Assembly: GCA_016871755.1 (NCBI GenBank)
Contig: VHCJ01000013.1
Location: 1-64,000 of the forward strand
Length of the DNA stretch: 64,000 nt
Direction: 5' to 3'
Origin: Verrucomicrobiota bacterium
GTDB taxonomy: Bacteria; Verrucomicrobiota; Verrucomicrobiia; Opitutales; Opitutaceae
Position numbers and translations under genes: made by a program. This document shows positions 1-8,620 of the stretch, piece by piece. The notes under the pieces are model-generated. The model was not told where the DNA came from, did no database searches, and saw only the letters and a list, made by a program, of their open reading frames with translations. Each line of letters begins with the position of its first letter. Within the stretch, counting starts at the first letter, position 1.

Positions 1-213
1 GCAATCCGCGTCATCTGTGTTCAAACTCTTCGTCGGATTTCTCTGGCTAAGCCCCGACCAGGTCGGTCGGACACTCGCAATGACGGGTTGCTTTGGGGTT
101 TGAGCGGGCTGTCCGTCTTCCTATGTTCCCCAACGTCGGATTACATCACCGGACAGAACATCGCGGTCGACGGAGGTTGGTCGATGACCGTCGGGTGGGC
201 CGTCAAACCCTGA
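1..213 (+). CDS. C-terminal remnant of an SDR-family dehydrogenase (partial)
   Basis: The reading frame is open from the window edge to a TGA at 211-213. The last ~35 residues (VFLCSPTSDYITGQNIAVDGGW, then about a dozen more) are the typical C-terminus of a classical short-chain dehydrogenase, where YITGQ and VDGGW follow the last helix. The upstream ~95 bases do not read like an SDR and contain a two-palindrome repeat at 45-77. Either the gene is broken near position 95-105 or it starts outside the window in a divergent form. The stop lies 4 bp before the mannonate-dehydratase-like gene, so the two probably shared a transcript. An SDR next to a UxuA-like protein would fit a fructuronate/tagaturonate reductase role, which is inference. 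Confidence 0.55.
   Translation, partial: AIRVICVQTLRRISLAKPRPGRSDTRNDGLLWGLSGLSVFLCSPTSDYITGQNIAVDGGWSMTVGWAVKP
45..77. repeat. Two-palindrome intergenic repeat, copy 1
   Basis: GGCTAAGCC (45-53) is followed directly by the palindrome CCGACC-A-GGTCGG (54-66) and then by GGACACTCG. The same arrangement recurs at 7909-7941, with GGGCTTGAGCCC, CCGGACC-A-GGTCCGG and CGACACTC. Two hairpins in the same order plus a shared GACACTC tail suggest a dispersed repeat family rather than coincidence. Only two clear copies were found here. Confidence 0.45.
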
Positions 214-217
214 TGCC

Positions 218-1306
218 ATGAAACTCGGATTTGGCCTGTACCGCCACATGCTGAACCAGGCGCACTACGACTTCGCCCGCCAGTGCGGAGCGAGCGCGGT
301 CATCGTGCACCTCGTCGACTACTTCAACACCAGCGAACGGGTGCCGCGGGACCAGCCGATCGGCGGTCTGAACGGCTGGGGATTTGCCGGGGACGAGGAC
401 CAGATTTGGACCGTCGAGGAACTTCGCGCACTCCGCCGCGAGATCAACGATGCCGGTTTGGAGCTGTACGGCATCGAGAACTTCGACCCCGCCCACTGGT
501 ACGACATCCTGCTCGATGGTCCGCGCCGGGCCCTCCACGTCGAGAAGATCAAGCAGACCCTGCGGAACCTCGGAGCGGCCGGCATCGGCTGCATCGGATA
601 CAACTTCTCGATCGCCGGGGTCGCGGGCCGGAAGCACGGCCCGATCGGGCGAGGCAACTCCATCGCGTGCTACATGGATGGGCTCGATGCCGGCAACCAG
701 ACACCCATCAAGAAGGGGATGGTCTGGAATATGATCTATGGGGAGAAGCTCGAGGAGGAAGAATTGCCGTCGATCACCCACGAGGAACTCTGGCGCCGCC
801 TGCGGGCATTTCTGCAGGAGGTGACCCCCGTCGCGGAGGAGTGCGGCGTCCGACTCGCCGCCCACCCGGATGATCCCCCGTTGGAACGGGTGCGGCAGCA
901 ACCCCGACTCGTCTACCAGCCGCGGATGTTTGATCGTATCCTCGACGCTAAACCGAGCCCGAGCAATGCCCTTGAGCTGTGTCTGGGCACCGTCGCCGAA
1001 ATGACCGAGGGCTGCGTGTACGACACCGTGGATCGTTACACTCGGAGCAATTCCGTCGCCTACATTCATCTGCGGAACGTGGCCGGCAAGGTGCCCCATT
1101 ACCGCGAGACGTTCATTGATGAGGGCGACATCGATGTCCTGCGCGTGCTCGGCATCCTGAAGCGGAACAACTACTCGGGGCTGATCATTCCCGACCACGC
1201 GCCGCAGATGAGTTGCTCCGCCCCGTGGCACGCCGGCATGGCGTTCGCCATGGGCTACCTCCAGGCCGGCCTGCGGGCGGTCGGCGAGGGGACGGGGCGC
1301 GTGTAG
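218..1306 (+). CDS. Mannonate dehydratase (UxuA)-like TIM-barrel enzyme
   Basis: 362 aa. It resembles D-mannonate dehydratase, which dehydrates D-mannonate to 2-keto-3-deoxygluconate in hexuronate catabolism. UxuA-like landmarks appear in order: a YNFS segment near residue 128, AHPDDPP near 215, NALELCLG near 249, HLRNV near 283 and PDHAPQM near 325, all close to the metal site in this family. The start ATG is 4 bp after the stop of the SDR remnant. The protein begins directly with the first barrel strand and has no signal peptide, so it is cytoplasmic. It diverges from classical UxuA in the C-terminal third, so a related sugar-acid dehydratase or isomerase is possible. A GC-rich hairpin (1313-1337) follows and may serve as a terminator between the convergent genes. 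Confidence 0.75.
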   Translation: MKLGFGLYRHMLNQAHYDFARQCGASAVIVHLVDYFNTSERVPRDQPIGGLNGWGFAGDEDQIWTVEELRALRREINDAGLELYGIENFDPAHWYDILLDGPRRALHVEKIKQTLRNLGAAGIGCIGYNFSIAGVAGRKHGPIGRGNSIACYMDGLDAGNQTPIKKGMVWNMIYGEKLEEEELPSITHEELWRRLRAFLQEVTPVAEECGVRLAAHPDDPPLERVRQQPRLVYQPRMFDRILDAKPSPSNALELCLGTVAEMTEGCVYDTVDRYTRSNSVAYIHLRNVAGKVPHYRETFIDEGDIDVLRVLGILKRNNYSGLIIPDHAPQMSCSAPWHAGMAFAMGYLQAGLRAVGEGTGRV

Positions 1307-1312
1307 TCTCGA

Positions 1313-1337
1313 GGCGGCGCACCGATCCGGCGCCGCC
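1313..1337. terminator. GC-rich hairpin between convergent genes
   Basis: GGCGGCGC (1313-1320) pairs with GCGCCGCC (1330-1337) across a 9-nt loop, 7 bp after the stop of the UxuA-like gene and before the convergent SDR. There is no U-tract, so a terminator role is only plausible. Confidence 0.35.
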
Positions 1338-1406
1338 GAGTGTGACCCAAGAGAGCTGCGGCCTGAGGGTGGGCGCGGGTGCGAGGCGGGCTCCGGCGCC
1401 CGCGCC

Positions 1407-2195
1407 TCAGAGCGCCGTGTAGCCGCCGTCGACCGTGAGGCTGGTGCCAGTCACGTAGGCCGAGGCGTCGGAGGCGAGGTAGAGGATCGCTCCTTGAATG
1501 TCCTCCGGCTGCGCCCAGCGGCCGAGCGGCACTTTGCGCGCGTACGCCTTGATGTAGGCGGGGCTGTCGCTGTCGTCGTGAATGCCTCCGGGGATGATGC
1601 TGTTCACGCGGATGCGGTGACGACCCAGGGCGCTGGCGAGCGTGCGCGTGAACATCAACATGCCTCCCTTGATGAAGCCGTAGTCAACCGGATTGGGCGG
1701 ACTTCCGGTTTCGGTGTAGGTGGCGAAATCCGGGGCCACCACGCCGTAGATCGAGGAAATATTGATGAGGCTGCCGCCGTCGCCCTGCTCGATCATCGCC
1801 GCGGAGGCATGGCGGCACATCAGGTAGAGGGAGAGAATGTTGCCCTGCATCGACTTCGTCCACGCCTCCGTCGTCGTCGCTTCAAGGGTCCTCCCGACGG
1901 GCGTCAGGGCGTTGTTCACCACGATGTCGACGCGCCCGAATTCCCTGCGCACGGAGCGGAACAGGTCGGCGATGCTCGCCTCGCTCAGCAGGTCCAGCGT
2001 CCGGTGGTGAAGGGGGAGCGGGTGTTCGCGGCGGGCGATCTTTTCGGCGAGAAGCCGGTCGCTGCGGGAGGCCACCACCACGGTCGCGCCCGCGGCGGCC
2101 AGCGCCTCGGAAATGGCGAAGCCGTAAAGCCCGGCGCCCCCGGAGACGATCGCCACCTTCCCGCGGCAGGAGAACAGGGTGTCCGGGGTCTTCAT
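1407..2195 (-). CDS. SDR-family NAD(P)-dependent oxidoreductase
   Basis: 262 aa, the usual length of a classical short-chain dehydrogenase. The nucleotide-binding loop is a GGAGLYG variant of TGxxxGxG near residue 19. NNA follows at about residue 95, a serine in INISSIYG near 145, the YGFIK catalytic Tyr-Lys pair near 170, and VTGTSLTVDGG at the C-terminus. It probably oxidises or reduces a sugar or polyol in the cytoplasm; the substrate cannot be read from sequence. It converges with the UxuA-like gene and diverges from recN. The proximity to a UxuA-like gene hints at hexonate metabolism but is not proof. Confidence 0.9.
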   Translation of the reverse strand: MKTPDTLFSCRGKVAIVSGGAGLYGFAISEALAAAGATVVVASRSDRLLAEKIARREHPLPLHHRTLDLLSEASIADLFRSVRREFGRVDIVVNNALTPVGRTLEATTTEAWTKSMQGNILSLYLMCRHASAAMIEQGDGGSLINISSIYGVVAPDFATYTETGSPPNPVDYGFIKGGMLMFTRTLASALGRHRIRVNSIIPGGIHDDSDSPAYIKAYARKVPLGRWAQPEDIQGAILYLASDASAYVTGTSLTVDGGYTAL

Positions 2196-2333
2196 GGTCT
2201 CTGCCTAGCGCCATCGGAGCCGGCATGGCAAGAGTCATCCGGACTGCCGCCCTTGCCGCCCGGCCGAACCGGTTGCCGCGCCTTGGGCGAACGGTTCGCT
2301 TGAAATCTCCCGGGTTTCTAGTGGGGTAGGGGA

Positions 2334-4001
2334 GTGCTCCAGTCGCTGCGAATCCGCAACCTCGCTCTCCTCGAGGAGGTGTCCCTGGACTTCGAGGCGG
2401 GGTTCACCGTCGTCACCGGCGAGACCGGCGCGGGCAAGAGCATCCTGCTGGGGGCGCTGAGCCTCCTCGCCGGCGAGCGGGCGGAGAAGACGATCATCCG
2501 CCAGGGAGCAGCCGCGTGCGAGGTCGAGGCCTCGCTGCTGTTCACCGATGCCGCCCGCATCGACGCGGTCCTCGCGGAACTGGAACTGCCTGCGACCGAG
2601 GACGGGGTGCTGCTGCTCCGCCGGACCGTCCCGCGCGAGAAGGCACCCAAGATCACCGTGAACGGCAGCCTCGCGACGCTCGCAGCGCTCCACCGCTTGG
2701 GCGAGGTCTGGATCGACTTCCACGGTCCCAGCGAGCCGCGGCGGTTACTGCGCGAGGGCTGCCAGCTCGAGTTGCTCGATCTCTTCGGTCGCGCCGCCGA
2801 GGCCCGCGAACGCTACCGGGGGCACTATCAGCGTTGGCGGGCACTGCTCGCGGAGGCCGAGCGCGTCCGCGCCGCCGGACGGCTTTCGCCCGAACAACTC
2901 ACGTTCCTGCAGAATGAGTTGGCGAGGCTCGACCTGCTCGACCTCGCGCCGGAGTCGATCGAGGTGCTCGAGCGGGACTATCAGCGGATGAACCGCGCGC
3001 AGGAGCTCACCGGACTCGCCGGCGCCCTCGCGGCCGCCCTGACCGGGGACGAGGGCGTGACCGCGCGGGTGGCCGCCCTGGTGCGCGAGGCCCGGGCCTT
3101 GGAGGCGATGGATCCGGCGAGTGCGGCCTTGGCGGACCGGCTGGCGAGCGCCTCGTTCGAACTGGCGGACCTCGGGCAGGAATTCGAGAGCCTGGGGCAG
3201 TCACTCCACTTCGACGCCGAGCAGGCGGAATCCCTCGCGGCGCGGATGAACGCGTGGCTCGATGCCCGGCGCCGGCACGCACCGGATGCCGCGGCGGTGG
3301 CCGACGCGCGGGAGCAACTCCGGACGCGCCTTGCTTCGCAGGGCGACGTGGAGGGGACGCTGGCCCGGCTGGAGACCGAGGCGCGGGAGGCCCGGCGCCT
3401 GGCGGCGCGCGAGGCCGGGGCGCTGCGCGCGATCCGCGAGGGCGCGGCGCGGGACTTGGCCGCGGTGGCTGCGAAGGGCATCGCTCAGCTCGGCTTCCGC
3501 AAGGCGGATTTCCGCATCCGCCTCGTGCCCCTCGACGAACTGGGTCCCGAGGGTGATTGCCGCGCGGAATTCCTGTTCTCCCCAAACGTCGGCGAGGCGC
3601 CGCTCCCGCTCAACCGGATCGCGTCCAGCGGCGAACTCGCCCGCGTCATGCTCGCCCTCAAGACCGTCCTGGCCGACTTGGATGACGTTCCCGTGCTCGT
3701 CTTTGACGAGGTCGACGCGAACGTCGGCGGCGAGATTGGCCGGGTGGTGGGGGAGAAGATGGCCCTGATCGCCCGCAGCCACCAAGTCCTGTGCGTCACG
3801 CACCTGCCGCAGGTCGCCGCGCAGGGGCACAGCCACCTCGTGGTGGTGAAGGACCAGTCCAAGGACCGCGCCGTGGTCTCCATTGAGCCGCTGCACCTCG
3901 ATCGCAAGGCCCGGGTCGGCGAGCTCGCGCGCATGCTCGGCGACCGGAGCGCGAAGTCGGCGCTCGCGCACGCGGAGGAACTGCTGAAGGCGGTGGGTTG
4001 A
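2334..4001 (+). CDS. recN: DNA repair protein RecN
   Basis: 555 aa, matching the usual RecN length. RecN is an SMC-like ATPase that acts early in double-strand break repair. The N-terminus starts at the first beta strand (LQSLRIRNLALLEEV) and carries Walker A GETGAGKS near residue 32. Two long coiled-coil-prone segments follow (about 150-360). The C-terminal half has the ABC signature ASSGELARVMLA near 430 and Walker B VLVFDEVDANVGG near 455. The start is a GTG, chosen because it gives the canonical N-terminus; the ribosome site is weak. RecN is SOS-induced in many bacteria, but no good match to the LexA site found upstream of lexA in this window was seen here. Confidence 0.95.
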   Translation: MLQSLRIRNLALLEEVSLDFEAGFTVVTGETGAGKSILLGALSLLAGERAEKTIIRQGAAACEVEASLLFTDAARIDAVLAELELPATEDGVLLLRRTVPREKAPKITVNGSLATLAALHRLGEVWIDFHGPSEPRRLLREGCQLELLDLFGRAAEARERYRGHYQRWRALLAEAERVRAAGRLSPEQLTFLQNELARLDLLDLAPESIEVLERDYQRMNRAQELTGLAGALAAALTGDEGVTARVAALVREARALEAMDPASAALADRLASASFELADLGQEFESLGQSLHFDAEQAESLAARMNAWLDARRRHAPDAAAVADAREQLRTRLASQGDVEGTLARLETEAREARRLAAREAGALRAIREGAARDLAAVAAKGIAQLGFRKADFRIRLVPLDELGPEGDCRAEFLFSPNVGEAPLPLNRIASSGELARVMLALKTVLADLDDVPVLVFDEVDANVGGEIGRVVGEKMALIARSHQVLCVTHLPQVAAQGHSHLVVVKDQSKDRAVVSIEPLHLDRKARVGELARMLGDRSAKSALAHAEELLKAVG

Positions 4002-4020
4002 GTGACCCGGCCGCGCGCGT

Positions 4021-5880
4021 TCAGCGCGCGGCGGCGAGTGTGGCGCGGGAGCGCCAGAAACGGTCCGGCAGGTTGGCGAGGCCGATGGCGGCGACCTGCG
4101 TGAGCGCGAAGGCGAGGAGGGCGTAGAACGCCGCGTCCATGAATCCGTAGCTGTGCAGTCCGATGCCGAGCATATTGGTGCCGAACCAGCTCCAGCTCGT
4201 GACGATGTTGCCGAAGATCGCGAGCGCCATCAGCCCGCGGGCGCGCACCAGCCCTCCCCACCGGGCATGCAGGATGAGCGCGTTCCAGAGGACGATGATG
4301 AGCGCGCCGTTCTCCTTCGGGTCCCAGCCCCAGAAGCGGCCCCACGACTGGTCCGCCCAGATGCCGCCGAGCACCGTGCCGGCGAAGCTGAAGAGGGTGG
4401 CGAAGCAGATGATCCCATAGACCATCCGGTTGAGGGCATCGGCCGTGCGCGCGTCGAGTGACCGCGTGAACACGCCGCGGAAGACATAGATCAGGCCGAG
4501 GAAGCCGGCGAGGTACGTGGCCGAGTAGCCGATCGTCACGATCACGACGTGCGTCGCGAGCCAGAAGTTGGAGTCGAGCACTGCGCGCATCATCTCGAGC
4601 GTGTCACCGCTGAGCGAGAGGTAGTGGGCAATGATCAGGGTGCAGAATCCCACGACCCCGCCCGCGGCGCTGCCGAGGGCGTTGCGATAGAGCACCTCAA
4701 GGACAACGCACAGGCCGACCGTACCCCAGCCGACAAAGAGGGCCGAGGAGTAGAGGTTGGTCACCGGTGGGCGGCCCTCCAGCCACATGCGGGTGGCGAT
4801 GCCGGCCGTCGTGAGCACCCACGCGAGCCCCATCAGGTACAGCGAGCTGCGCCCCAGTTCCTGCGGGAAGAGCAGCCAGGAGAAGACGGCGAGCAGGAAC
4901 ACGATCAGGTAAAGCACCGTGGCATGGTAGAACGGGGCCGCCGTGTTGAAGCGGGTCTCGAAGTCCGACTTCACCATGCGCTCCGCATAACGCGGTTCGA
5001 GCGTCGCCCGGTAAAGCTTCACGATGGTGTTGAACTGCTCCGGCTGACCCATGCGCCAGGAGACGGCGAGGCCGGCGTAAGCCATCGCCGTCGGGTGCAG
5101 TTGCTGGGTCTGGATGGCCTCCAGCAGCACGGCGCCGACCGGTTTCCACGCGTTCGGGTCGGTCGCCGACGCGGGCGGGGCCACGGTGAGGAGATAGCCC
5201 ATGTTGGCCATGAACTCGAACTTCTGGCCCGTCGCCAGGATCGCGTTGGCCGCCGCCTCGTCGAAGGGCTGCTTGTTCTCCCGGGCCCGGACCGCCGCCA
5301 CGCCGGCGGGGATGCCCTGGACCCACGCCTGATAGTCGGCCAGCACGTCCTTGCTGTCGGGCGGGATCAGCGACTGCTTCAGCCGGTTGTAGAGCACGAG
5401 GTGCTCGCGCAGGTCCACGACCGCCTTCTGGAACGGATTGCGCACCTGCGCCTCGATCTGCGCGGCGAGCTGGGCCTGCCGGTCAAGCTCAGCCAGCTTC
5501 GGGGCCAGTTGCGAATAGGAGAACCGCTTCTTGCCGTCACCGTCCTCCGCCCTGAGCTGGAGGAGGGCGAGGACGTCAGGATGCACCACCTCAAAGTGCT
5601 GGTACCGGTCGGCGACATCGGCGCGGAAAAGCACGTCGAGCAGCCACGCGGTTGGGTGCAGGCGTTCACCGGCCGGGGTGCGGATCGGCTGCCGGCCTTG
5701 GAACATGAGGAGCGACGTGCGCGCCACCGTGTCCATCGGCTTGAGGCGGCCATTCACCAAGACCGGCAGCTTGCCGAAGCCCTCGAGATCAAACTCGGAG
5801 CGCGGCTTGCTGCGGAAGAAGGGTGTGGCGACGTAGGCGACGGCCAGCGTGAGGGCGAGAAGAGGGAGGAATCGTTTCAT
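4021..5880 (-). CDS. ccsA: Cytochrome c biogenesis protein CcsA (long form)
   Basis: 619 aa. This is the heme-handling integral membrane protein of System II cytochrome c maturation, which works with ResB to move heme to apocytochrome c outside the inner membrane. The N-terminus has one membrane segment (residues 5-23), followed by a large extracytoplasmic region to about residue 330. About eight membrane helices follow, with the heme-binding WWD motif (WGRFWGWDPKENGA) near 508-523 and flanking His positions near 443 (THVVIVTIGY) and 575 (GLHSYGF). ATG 5880 was preferred over upstream in-frame starts because those would overlap resB, and GGAG lies 8 nt before it. The gene follows resB by 29 bp. 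Confidence 0.9.
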   Translation of the reverse strand: MKRFLPLLALTLAVAYVATPFFRSKPRSEFDLEGFGKLPVLVNGRLKPMDTVARTSLLMFQGRQPIRTPAGERLHPTAWLLDVLFRADVADRYQHFEVVHPDVLALLQLRAEDGDGKKRFSYSQLAPKLAELDRQAQLAAQIEAQVRNPFQKAVVDLREHLVLYNRLKQSLIPPDSKDVLADYQAWVQGIPAGVAAVRARENKQPFDEAAANAILATGQKFEFMANMGYLLTVAPPASATDPNAWKPVGAVLLEAIQTQQLHPTAMAYAGLAVSWRMGQPEQFNTIVKLYRATLEPRYAERMVKSDFETRFNTAAPFYHATVLYLIVFLLAVFSWLLFPQELGRSSLYLMGLAWVLTTAGIATRMWLEGRPPVTNLYSSALFVGWGTVGLCVVLEVLYRNALGSAAGGVVGFCTLIIAHYLSLSGDTLEMMRAVLDSNFWLATHVVIVTIGYSATYLAGFLGLIYVFRGVFTRSLDARTADALNRMVYGIICFATLFSFAGTVLGGIWADQSWGRFWGWDPKENGALIIVLWNALILHARWGGLVRARGLMALAIFGNIVTSWSWFGTNMLGIGLHSYGFMDAAFYALLAFALTQVAAIGLANLPDRFWRSRATLAAAR

Positions 5881-5909
5881 GCTCGGATCTCCGGAGGCAG
5901 GTGCCCAGA

Positions 5910-7109
5910 TCAGGCGGAAGCGGCGGCACCCTTCGGGGCGGCGCCGGCGGCGCGGCGACGGACGAAGGCGACGAGATGGATCCCGAATTGGATCAGCAGG
6001 CCCAGCGTCATGAGCGTGCACGCCACGTACGGGAGCACCCAGCTCGGGTTGCGCACGACCTGGAACACGGTCGTGCGGTCGTTGTTGTCGAAGCCGGCCT
6101 GATAAAAGGTCAGTCCCTGGTAGCGCAGGGGGTTGTTCATGTAGATCAGCACTTCGCGGTCCTCACTGCCGTCCTCCGCTTGGATGCGGACCCGGCTGGA
6201 GAAGTTCTTCGGGATGTCGGTGCCCGGGTAGCGATCGTGGCTGAAGTCGAGCAGCGTCAGGGCGAAGGGCTTGTGCTCGCGGGCGAACCGCATCTGCAGG
6301 CGCCAGGTCTTGCCGGCGTAGTCGAAGGACTGCGGCTGAACCATCATGGTCGAGACGAGCCACGTGCCCAGCGATCCCTCAGGCCCGATCAACTCCACGA
6401 AGGCGCTCGGCAGGTTGCGCTCGTTGTCCCGGTAGGTAATGGGCAGCGGCGTGACCTCCACGCGTTCACCGATGTCGCGCGAGGCGAGCGCAGGGGCCGC
6501 GGACGGGCCGGCGGGCTTGGCCGCATCCTTCATCGAGAGGTTCGCGTTCGGGTAGTAGGCCTTCGGAACGACGCGGAACGGGAGGCGGGGGTGCTGCAGT
6601 TCCTTCTGGCGGGCGAGCAGCGCCTCGGGGATCGCCACGACGTCGTCCCACTCCGGGTTCGAGGCGTCCACGATGACCAGCTCGTCGGACCGGAAGCTCT
6701 CCGAGTAGTCCTTCGTCTGGCCTTCATCCAGACGCATCTGGAAGTCCTTCTGGAGGAGACCGGCGAGGAGTTCGCCGACGAGGAGCAGGATGAGTCCCGC
6801 GTGGGTGAGCAGAATGCCCGACTTGCGCCACGTGAAGCGGAACCGCTGCGCATGCGCGGCGAGCAGGTTCAGCAGCAGGAGGCCGCCGAGAAAATAGCCG
6901 CCCGGGAAGATGGGGACGGGGATGTCGGTGCCCGGGAGCCGGCCGAGCACGAAGAAGGTCCGGAAGAATTCCTCCTGCACGCCCCAAATCCCGAGCCGGA
7001 CCTGCGCCAGCGTGGCCCAGAAGACGAGCACGATCGACAGCGCCAGCAGCGCGATCGTCAGCTTGAGCGAGACGAAGAAGTCGAGGAATGAGCGACGAAG
7101 GTCGGACAT
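5910..7109 (-). CDS. resB: Cytochrome c biogenesis protein ResB
   Basis: 399 aa. ResB (Ccs1) partners with CcsA in System II to keep apocytochrome thiols and heme ready for ligation. The family start is clear: a short N-terminus, then helix LKLTIALLALSIVLVFWATLAQ. A second helix (FLGGLLLLNLLAAHA) and a third (LTHAGLILLLVGELLAGLL) follow, then a large periplasmic domain ending in GLTFYQAGFD, and a last helix near residues 360-385. The ATG at 7109 lies 2 bp past the stop of the lipoprotein gene. In-frame codons further upstream are rejected because ResB alignments begin here. It forms an operon lipoprotein - resB - ccsA. Confidence 0.93.
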   Translation of the reverse strand: MSDLRRSFLDFFVSLKLTIALLALSIVLVFWATLAQVRLGIWGVQEEFFRTFFVLGRLPGTDIPVPIFPGGYFLGGLLLLNLLAAHAQRFRFTWRKSGILLTHAGLILLLVGELLAGLLQKDFQMRLDEGQTKDYSESFRSDELVIVDASNPEWDDVVAIPEALLARQKELQHPRLPFRVVPKAYYPNANLSMKDAAKPAGPSAAPALASRDIGERVEVTPLPITYRDNERNLPSAFVELIGPEGSLGTWLVSTMMVQPQSFDYAGKTWRLQMRFAREHKPFALTLLDFSHDRYPGTDIPKNFSSRVRIQAEDGSEDREVLIYMNNPLRYQGLTFYQAGFDNNDRTTVFQVVRNPSWVLPYVACTLMTLGLLIQFGIHLVAFVRRRAAGAAPKGAAASA

Positions 7110-7111
7110 GG

Positions 7112-7822
7112 TCAGGGGGCGCGGACGGTCTTCATGTACTCCACGAACGCCGGCTTCTCCGCGGCGACGACCGCATCCGGCCCCGTCATCTTGAAGAACC
7201 ACGTCGATCCGGCGAACGGCACGATGCCTCCGAGGATGCGCTGCCCGTTCGCCCCGAGGATGTCCACGACGGCGACGTCGAGTCCGTTCGCGCGTGAGCG
7301 GACGAGCGAGGAAGCCAGTTCCGTGGAGCCGATCGGCCCGAGACCCACCTGGCCGCGCCAGCGGTTGACGTTGGCGAGATCGCCGCCGACGTCACCGGGA
7401 AACGCGGTGATGGCGAGTTCCGCCTCTCCGCCTGCTCCCTTGATCGCGAAGGTGCCCTTGCGCATGGCGCTGCCGGCCTTCGCCGTCCAATTCGCCGGGG
7501 CCGTCCACTGTAATCCTTGTCCCTGCGACGTGGCGACCGGCGTGTTGGCCATCGCGGCGCGATCCGCAGCGCCGCCCGCGGCTGGTGTCGCGGCGGTGGC
7601 CGGAGCCGGAGCCGAAGCGGCCGGAGCAGCGGCCGCCGGCGCCGCCGGGTTGGCGGGGCTGGCGGATGCGGTGGCCGGGGTCGCCGAAGCTGCCGGAGCC
7701 TTGGCGGCCGGAGCCGTGGGGTCCTTCTTGACGCGATAGGTCTCGATCTTCGGTTCGCTGCAGCCAGCGGCGGCCACGCACGCGAGGATCGCGGTCGAAA
7801 CGGGGAGGAGGCGCTTCATCAT
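7112..7822 (-). CDS. Ala/Pro-rich lipoprotein linked to cytochrome c maturation genes
   Basis: About 236 aa. The N-terminus MMKRLLPVSTAILACVAAAGC is a lipoprotein signal with lipobox AAGC, so the mature protein is lipid-anchored on the periplasmic side. An Ala/Pro/Ser/Thr-rich linker covers roughly residues 35-85. A globular domain follows, with WTAPANW, GDLANVNRWRGQVGL and GSTWFFKMTGP, which resembles uncharacterised PVC-group proteins found beside ccsA/resB. It lies 2 bp upstream of resB and shares its strand, so a role in cytochrome c maturation or heme delivery is a guess from context. Two adjacent ATGs (7822, 7819) compete, with GGGAAG just upstream. Confidence 0.7.
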   Translation of the reverse strand: MMKRLLPVSTAILACVAAAGCSEPKIETYRVKKDPTAPAAKAPAASATPATASASPANPAAPAAAAPAASAPAPATAATPAAGGAADRAAMANTPVATSQGQGLQWTAPANWTAKAGSAMRKGTFAIKGAGGEAELAITAFPGDVGGDLANVNRWRGQVGLGPIGSTELASSLVRSRANGLDVAVVDILGANGQRILGGIVPFAGSTWFFKMTGPDAVVAAEKPAFVEYMKTVRAP

Positions 7823-7908
7823 CTTCCCAAGGCAACGCAGCCCCGGCAAAACTCAACTCTAACCGGAGGTTTGCAGCGCTGCAGCGGAGGCGGGTGCGCC
7901 CAACTCCT

Positions 7909-7941
7909 GGGCTTGAGCCCGGACCAGGTCCGGCGACACTC
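7909..7941. repeat. Two-palindrome intergenic repeat, copy 2
   Basis: GGGCTTGAGCCC (7909-7920) overlaps the palindrome CCGGACC-A-GGTCCGG (7919-7933), followed by CGACACTC. It matches the layout of the element at 45-77. It sits between the divergent lipoprotein and pxpB genes and ends 7 bp before the pxpB ATG, so it would form a hairpin in the pxpB leader. Confidence 0.5.
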
Positions 7942-7948
7942 TCTTTCC

Positions 7949-8620
7949 ATGCGTTGCCGGCCCCTCGGAGATTCCGCCTTGCTGGTGGACCTTGCCGCTG
8001 CCGCCGACCCCGTCACCGCACGCCGTGCCCAGGTCGTCTGCGTCCGGCTTCGGGCTTCACCTCTACCCGGGGTGCTGGAATGCATTCCGGCCTTTGTAAC
8101 GGTGTGCGTTCATTACGATCCACTCGTCCTCGCGGGAGAGGACGGGCGGGTCCGACTGGAGGCTTGGATCGCGGCTGCGCTCGCCGCGCCGGACGACGCC
8201 CTCGCGCCGGTCCGAGGGAGGGAGGTCACCCTGCGGGTCCGCTACGGAGGTGAGGATGGACCGGACCTGGAATCGGTTGCCACCGCCCTCGGGATCACGG
8301 CCGAGGCGGTCGTCGGGCTGCACTCCGGGGCGTCCTACACCGTCGGGGCGGTCGGCTTCTCGCCGGGGTTTCCCTACCTGCTGGGCCTGCCGCCGCAGCT
8401 GACGCTGCCGCGCCGGGCCACGCCGCGGGCCAGCGTGCCGGCGGGCAGCGTGGCCATCGCGGCGGGGCAGGCGGGAATCTACCCGCAGGCGACACCGGGT
8501 GGCTGGCACCTGCTGGGTCGGACCGATGCGGTGCTGTTTGCGCCGGACCGCGATCCGCCCGCGCTGCTTGCGGTGGGTGATCGCGTGCGCTTCGTGCCGG
8601 AAACGGGGGGATCGGCATGA
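7949..8620 (+). CDS. pxpB: 5-oxoprolinase subunit PxpB
   Basis: 223 aa, KipI/AHS1 family. PxpB and PxpC form the ATP-dependent part of prokaryotic 5-oxoprolinase and activate 5-oxoproline for ring opening by PxpA in the cytoplasm. Family marks are the N-terminal PLGDSALLV, the central GFSPGFPYLLGLPP (near residue 135) and SVAIAAGQAGIYPQATPGGWHLLGRT. ATG 7949 begins exactly at the conserved N-terminus; the longer open frame upstream is antisense to the lipoprotein gene. The stop overlaps the pxpC start (ATGA), indicating translational coupling. Confidence 0.95.
   Translation: MRCRPLGDSALLVDLAAAADPVTARRAQVVCVRLRASPLPGVLECIPAFVTVCVHYDPLVLAGEDGRVRLEAWIAAALAAPDDALAPVRGREVTLRVRYGGEDGPDLESVATALGITAEAVVGLHSGASYTVGAVGFSPGFPYLLGLPPQLTLPRRATPRASVPAGSVAIAAGQAGIYPQATPGGWHLLGRTDAVLFAPDRDPPALLAVGDRVRFVPETGGSA

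Noticed and set aside
2260-2320. LexA site upstream of recN
   Set aside because: The dyad GCGAAC-G-GTTCGC near the recN start has a different spacing and base pattern from the site upstream of lexA.
5881-6021. Longer N-terminus for CcsA
   Set aside because: It would overlap resB by over 100 bp and adds no family similarity; the ATG at 5880 has a good ribosome site.
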